Shown in pieces: positions 60,133 through 64,000 of a DNA stretch of 64,000 nt. The stretch lies in the NCBI GenBank assembly GCA_016717595.1, contig JADKFE010000124.1, positions 1-64,000 of the forward strand, read 5' to 3'. The notes beneath the pieces are model-generated. The model was not told where the DNA came from. It did not search any database and saw only the letters and a list, made by a program, of their open reading frames with translations. Each line of letters opens with the position of its first letter. The first letter of the stretch is position 1. The position numbers and the translations under genes are program-made. The DNA is from Deltaproteobacteria bacterium. GTDB lineage: Bacteria; Myxococcota_A; UBA796; CAJQPC01.

Positions 60133-61737
60133 ATGTCCGGTCGTGTCGGCGTCGCCGCCCTCTTGTGGGGGCTCAGCATCTTGCTCTCCCGCGTCATCGG
60201 CGTGGTGCGAGAGGCCGTCATCGGGCGTGTGCTCGGCGGCGGCGCCGAGGCGGACGTCTACTGGACGTCTTTCGTCCTGCCGGACTACCTGAACTACCTG
60301 CTCGCCGGCGGCGCGCTCTCGGTGGTGTTCATCCCGATCTTCGCCGGGCACGTCGCCCGGGGAGACGAGGCCGAGGGCTGGCGGGTCTTCTCGACGATCT
60401 TCAACTTCGTCTCTGTGGCCCTCATTGGGGTCACCGTGGTGTTGTGGATGCTCACCCCGGCGCTCGCGCCCCTGGTCGCCCCGGGCTTTGAGCCTTGGCA
60501 GCACGAGCTGTTGGTCAAGCTCACCCGCATCACCTTGCCCGCGCAGATCTTTCATGTGCTGGGCGGGCTGCTCTCGGCGGTGCTCCAAGCCCGGGACAAA
60601 CACGCGCTGCCGGCCTTCGCGAACCTCGGCTACAGCCTGTCCATCGTCGGGTTTGGCCTGGTGTTGGGCCCGAGCTTAGGCGCTGAAGGCTTCGCTTGGG
60701 GTGTGCTCGTGGGCTCGATCTTGGGGCCCTTCGGCATGCCGCTCTACGGCTGCCTTCGGGACGGCCTGGGCTGGCGGCCCTTGATGCGCCTGGGGCACCC
60801 CGACTTTCGGCGCTACGTCTGGTTGTCGTTCCCGATCATGCTCGCGTTCTCCATCGTCGTCGTCGATGACTGGCTGCTCAAGCGGTTCGGCAGCCTCGTC
60901 GGCGAGGGGGTGGTCTCGCGGCTGCAGTACGCGAAGACCTTGATGAAGGTGCCCTGGGGCATCTTCGGCATGGCGGCGGGGGCGGCGGCGTTCCCGACCT
61001 TGGCCCGGCTCGTCGCTGAAGGCAAAGGCGGCGAGGCCTATGAGACGCTGATCCGGGCCTGCCGGGTGATGCTGGTGCTCGCCTTCGCCAGCCAGGCGGC
61101 GTTCACCGTGGCCGGGGAGCACCTCGCGGCGGTGATCTGGGGCACGACGCGGTTCACGGCGGAGGAGCTGCACCAGATCGGCCTGCTCAACGCCGTGTTT
61201 TGTGGGGCCTTGGGCGCCTGGGCGGCGCAGTCGCTCATCTCCCGAGGCTTTTATGCCCAGCAGAACACCTGGTTCCCGAGCCTGTGGGGCAGCGCCGTGG
61301 TGCTCCTCGCCTGGCCGATCTACGGCCTCCTCGGCGAGCGCCTGGGCGCCGTGGGCCTCGCCATCGCCAGCTCCATCGCCATCACCGTCTACACCGTGGT
61401 GATGAGCCTGCGCCTGCGGCAGACCCTCGCCGGTCCGAACGCGCCGACCTTGGTGGGCTTCGTGCTCAAGATGCTGTTGATCACGGCGCTGGGCATCCTC
61501 GGCGGCGAGGCCCTCGATCAAGGGGTCGGCCTGTGGATCGGCCCCGAGGGGCTGGGCGGACCGACGGCCCGGGCGCTCCTGCGCGGGGCGCTGGGCGGCG
61601 GCGCGGCGATGATCCTGTGCCTGGGCTTGGCCTGGGTGTTTGGTGTAAACGAGGCCGTCGAGGTCGTTCGCCGCGTACAAGACGCCTTGGCCCGTCGCCT
61701 CGGCGGTCGTCTCCCCTTTCTTCGGAGGAAACCATGA
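60133..61737 (+). CDS. murJ: Lipid II flippase MurJ (MviN)
   Basis: A 534-residue polytopic membrane protein with about 14 helices, which moves lipid II across the inner membrane for peptidoglycan synthesis. Characteristic MviN segments: LLSRVIGVVREAVIGRVLGGGAEADVYWTSFVLPDYLN at the N-terminus, the Arg of cavity helix 1 (LLSRVIGVVRE), and SRGFYAQQNTWFP and ARGFYAQ-like positions in the second half. The stop overlaps the next gene's start (ATGA, 61734), coupling it to the enoyl reductase. Confidence 0.93.
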   Translation: MSGRVGVAALLWGLSILLSRVIGVVREAVIGRVLGGGAEADVYWTSFVLPDYLNYLLAGGALSVVFIPIFAGHVARGDEAEGWRVFSTIFNFVSVALIGVTVVLWMLTPALAPLVAPGFEPWQHELLVKLTRITLPAQIFHVLGGLLSAVLQARDKHALPAFANLGYSLSIVGFGLVLGPSLGAEGFAWGVLVGSILGPFGMPLYGCLRDGLGWRPLMRLGHPDFRRYVWLSFPIMLAFSIVVVDDWLLKRFGSLVGEGVVSRLQYAKTLMKVPWGIFGMAAGAAAFPTLARLVAEGKGGEAYETLIRACRVMLVLAFASQAAFTVAGEHLAAVIWGTTRFTAEELHQIGLLNAVFCGALGAWAAQSLISRGFYAQQNTWFPSLWGSAVVLLAWPIYGLLGERLGAVGLAIASSIAITVYTVVMSLRLRQTLAGPNAPTLVGFVLKMLLITALGILGGEALDQGVGLWIGPEGLGGPTARALLRGALGGGAAMILCLGLAWVFGVNEAVEVVRRVQDALARRLGGRLPFLRRKP

Positions 61738-62453
61738 ACGTGCTCATCACCGGGGCCTCGCGGGGCGTCGGCCGCGCCATCGCCAGCCGCCTCGCCCGGC
61801 CCGGCGGCCGGGTCATCGTGAACTACGTGCGCAGCGAGGAGGCCGCCCAAGAGGTGGCCCGCGAGGTCGAGGCCAAGGGCGCCGAGGCCCTGGTCATTCA
61901 GGGCGACGTTCGGGATCCCAAAGACTTAGAGCGCCTCGCCGCGGCCTTGCCCAGCCTCGACGCCCTCATCCACAACGCCGCCATCGGCGTGCTCAAGCCC
62001 TACGACAAGATCCGCACCAACCAGTGGGATCTCACGATGGAGTCCTCCGTGCGGCCGTTCTGGCTGCTCACGAAGCTCTGCGCTGAGCGCCTCACGCCGG
62101 GCGCCTCGGTGATCGGGCTCTCGTCCTTGGGCAGCCGCAGCTTCGTGCCCGGCTACGCGGCGATGGGCGCGGCGAAGGCGGCGATGGAGGCGCTCACGCG
62201 GCAGCTCGCCGTGGAGCTGGCCCCCAGAAAGATCCGCGTGAACACCGTCTGCGGCGGCTTGGTAGACACCGACGCGCTCAACTACTTCCCCGACAAGGCC
62301 CGCATCATTGAGACGGCCCAGGCGATCACGCCCTTTGGGCGTCTGGGCACGGCGGACGACCTCGCGGCGGTGGTGGAGCTGCTGCTGATGCCCCAGGCCG
62401 CGTGGATCACCGGCCAGGTCATCGTGGCGGACGGCGGGATGTCGTTGGTTTGA
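61734..62453 (+). CDS. fabL: Enoyl-[acyl-carrier-protein] reductase, FabL type
   Basis: A 239-residue short-chain dehydrogenase/reductase. The NADPH site is LITGASRGVGRAIASRLA, and the active site is Tyr-x6-Lys in VPGYAAMGAAKAAMEALTRQLAVEL. That spacing is typical of enoyl-ACP reductases rather than ordinary SDRs (Tyr-x3-Lys). The C-terminal part, INTVCGGLVDTDALNYFPDK in pattern with the ending GQVIVADGGMSLV, follows Bacillus FabL closely. It completes each round of fatty-acid elongation; FabL is known to be less sensitive to triclosan than FabI. Coupled to murJ, linking two envelope pathways. Confidence 0.85.
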   Translation: MNVLITGASRGVGRAIASRLARPGGRVIVNYVRSEEAAQEVAREVEAKGAEALVIQGDVRDPKDLERLAAALPSLDALIHNAAIGVLKPYDKIRTNQWDLTMESSVRPFWLLTKLCAERLTPGASVIGLSSLGSRSFVPGYAAMGAAKAAMEALTRQLAVELAPRKIRVNTVCGGLVDTDALNYFPDKARIIETAQAITPFGRLGTADDLAAVVELLLMPQAAWITGQVIVADGGMSLV

Positions 62454-62527
62454 GGCGGTGCTGACGGCGCCGGTGCAAGGTTGAACACGGTGAGAGATCT
62501 CTGAACACAGCCCGCGAGGAGTGGACC

Positions 62528-62921
62528 ATGGGCCCGCGAGACGTCGTTCTTGCCTTCTTAGACGCTATCGAGCGAAAAGACGCCGCAGCTGTGGACGGCC
62601 TCTCAGCCCTTCCGGTGACCCGGGACGAGGGCTGCCCACCTCATCCCCGCGGGCTCAACCCAAGACCGCGCGGGGATGCTCGCCGGGCTGGCCGCGGGCG
62701 CGCGGCTGCTCGCTGAAGAGCGGTATGAGGTGCTCAGCCTGCTCGTGGACGGTGAACGTGTGGCCGCGGAGCTCGGCTGGCGTGCCGTGCTCGCCGTGCC
62801 GGCCTTGGGCCTGCCCGCTGGCGGAGCGCTCAAGGGGCGCTTCGCGGTGTTCTTCACGGTCAGAGAGGGGCTCGTCGAGGAGGTCCACAACTACGACTGC
62901 TTCGAGCCTCTTGGCCCCTGA
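62528..62921 (+). CDS. SnoaL/NTF2-like protein, frameshifted
   Basis: About 130 residues after removing one G at 62629-62631. Corrected reading: MGPRDVVLAFLDAIERKDAAA, then DEAAHLIPAGSTQDRAGML, then ELGWRAVLAVPALGLPAGG, then VFFTVREGLVEEVHNYDCFEP. This helix-plus-curved-sheet cone is the SnoaL / limonene-epoxide-hydrolase / ketosteroid-isomerase type. Members act on small hydrophobic molecules or bind ligands without catalysis. No partner gene is evident. Confidence 0.7.
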
Positions 62922-62924
62922 CCC

Positions 62925-64000
62925 TCACCCCGGCGGCCGCACCCGCCACGGATCCGCGCAGCGGGGCCGGAGCGTGTCTCGCGGGGCGGTCAGCGCCACG
63001 AGGGCCTCGACGGTGATGGGGCTTGAGTGGTGGGCGGCGAGGGCCTCGGCGGTGGGGCGCTCGTCGCAGGTGACGGCCCAGGCGGTGACGAAGGCGAGGT
63101 CCTCGACGGGCAGGCCGCGCACGGCCACACCTTGGCAGGCGAGCAGGCTGGCGCGCAGGGTGGCGTAGCGGGGCCAATGTTCGGGGGCCTGTAGGGTGGC
63201 GTCCAGGGCCAGGGCCTCGTCGATGGCGCCGCGCTCCATCGCCCAGCCGAGCTGCTCCATCCTCGCGAGGTCGACGAGGTCGGCGGCGGAGAGCGGCGTC
63301 TCTTCAGTGGGCAGGAGCTCCTCAGCGGGCGGGGCGTCGCCGGGGCCGCAGGGGCCGATCAAGGCGCGCTGATCACCGGAGCGGAGCACGAGCACCTCAC
63401 GCCAGCGGGTCGCGGTCAGGGGCGCGTCCGCCGCGGCGGCCAGGGCGAAGGCCGCCACGCCGACGGCGCCGGGGGTGCCGCCGCCATAGCGCAGGGCCAC
63501 GGCCGGGTCTCCCCGCTGGCCCGCCGCCCAGGGGCCGTGGCCGTAGCCGTGCCGCGGGTTGGCGACCGCGCCCAAGATGCGCCCAGGGCGGGACTCTCCG
63601 GCGCGTAACCACTCCGCGGCTTCAGCGACCAGGGCGGGATCGACGGAGAGGGAGTCCACGAGGCTCTGCCAGGGGCTCGGCAGGGGCGGCGCGATGAGCT
63701 CGGGCATCGGCGTGAGCTGCTCACGCTCGTCCACACGCATCGGCGGGGCCTCGAGCACGCTCAGGAGCAGGGCCGCGCAGCCGTCTGAGCGGGGATCGGC
63801 GCAGGTCTCGCGGTGGCGGCGCACCCGGCGCATGAGGTCGTCGGGGATGGTGCTGTCGTTCAGCCCGGCGTCTAAGCGGCCCAGCGCGGCCTCAAGGAGG
63901 GTGTGGCTCACGCCGAGGCCCTCCAGCACGCCCGCGGTGATCGTCGCCCGGCGGCTGGAGAGGCCGGGGAGGTCGGGCTCGGGGCGCAGGGTGGGGTGGG
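62925..64000 (-). CDS. Hypothetical protein, N-terminus outside the window
   Basis: At least 358 residues in one open frame that continues past the right edge. The visible part is helical and Ala/Leu/Asp-rich, with a possible repeat of short helices (LLEAALGRLDAGLNDSTIPDDLMRRV; AEAAEWLRAGESRPGRILGAVA) and scattered Cys pairs (CADPRSDGC; PCGPGDAPP). A Gly-rich stretch (VANPRHGYGHGPWAAGQRG) marks a loop. No catalytic motif seen. Its stop lies 3 nt from the convergent SnoaL-like gene. Confidence 0.55.
   Translation of the reverse strand, partial: HPTLRPEPDLPGLSSRRATITAGVLEGLGVSHTLLEAALGRLDAGLNDSTIPDDLMRRVRRHRETCADPRSDGCAALLLSVLEAPPMRVDEREQLTPMPELIAPPLPSPWQSLVDSLSVDPALVAEAAEWLRAGESRPGRILGAVANPRHGYGHGPWAAGQRGDPAVALRYGGGTPGAVGVAAFALAAAADAPLTATRWREVLVLRSGDQRALIGPCGPGDAPPAEELLPTEETPLSAADLVDLARMEQLGWAMERGAIDEALALDATLQAPEHWPRYATLRASLLACQGVAVRGLPVEDLAFVTAWAVTCDERPTAEALAAHHSSPITVEALVALTAPRDTLRPRCADPWRVRPPG

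Overview
The window is strongly GC-rich and densely packed, with many 4-nt start/stop overlaps, frequent GTG/TTG starts, many type II (lipobox) lipoproteins, Asp-rich MopE-type repeat proteins, HEAT/TPR proteins and an enzyme most like FabL. This mix suggests a deltaproteobacterial lineage of the Myxococcota kind. That is an inference from gene content, because no rRNA or tRNA gene is visible. There is no CRISPR array and no insertion sequence.

Layout. 1-2.8 kb: minus-strand sugar/envelope operon (SGNH hydrolase, family 2 glycosyltransferase, DegT aminotransferase running off the left edge). 2.9-14.3 kb: almost all minus strand, with a lipoprotein, the Fo genes atpI-atpB-atpE behind a good promoter, hemL, a degenerate REP-transposase-like gene, a nuclease lipoprotein, TPR proteins, gyrA, and a LysM-zincin with a small lipoprotein. 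14.5-19.8 kb: plus-strand island of two paralogous lipoproteins flanking a small lipoprotein and a sulfatase-fold enzyme, with GTAGACC palindromes in three intergenic gaps. 19.9-21.1 kb: HEAT protein. 21.1-21.4 kb: non-coding segment with CCACA boxes and GATC sites that could be a replication origin. 21.8-26.6 kb: MopE/fibrinogen-like lipoprotein, LytS/LytR-type two-component pair, phospholipid-methyltransferase-like enzyme.

26.8-36.3 kb is the most striking block: four tandem paralogous exported proteins of unknown family, then DUF58, transglutaminase/DUF4129, MoxR ATPase and a TPR protein. All lie on one strand and nearly all are joined by stop/start overlaps. I read it as one machine with its own secreted partners or substrates. 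36.3-50.5 kb: envelope and signalling genes (PNGase F-like lipoprotein, membrane glycosyltransferase, Asp/Cys-repeat lipoprotein, GNAT, M16 peptidase plus Ser/Thr kinase, M28 peptidase, TPR, small barrel protein). 50.5-54.0 kb: WYL regulator behind an inverted-repeat cluster, then serA-serC. 54.1-58.8 kb: tandem-HTH protein with a Pro/Arg-rich partner, coiled-coil and outer-membrane barrel genes behind a leader terminator, and two small XRE regulators behind twin palindromes. 58.8-64.0 kb: metallophosphoesterase, murJ-fabL, a SnoaL-like gene and an incomplete unknown gene.

Nine genes, including the essential gyrA, are each interrupted by a single-base frameshift, mostly in short G/C runs. This looks more like sequencing or assembly error than gene decay, so those genes are annotated here as single reading units.
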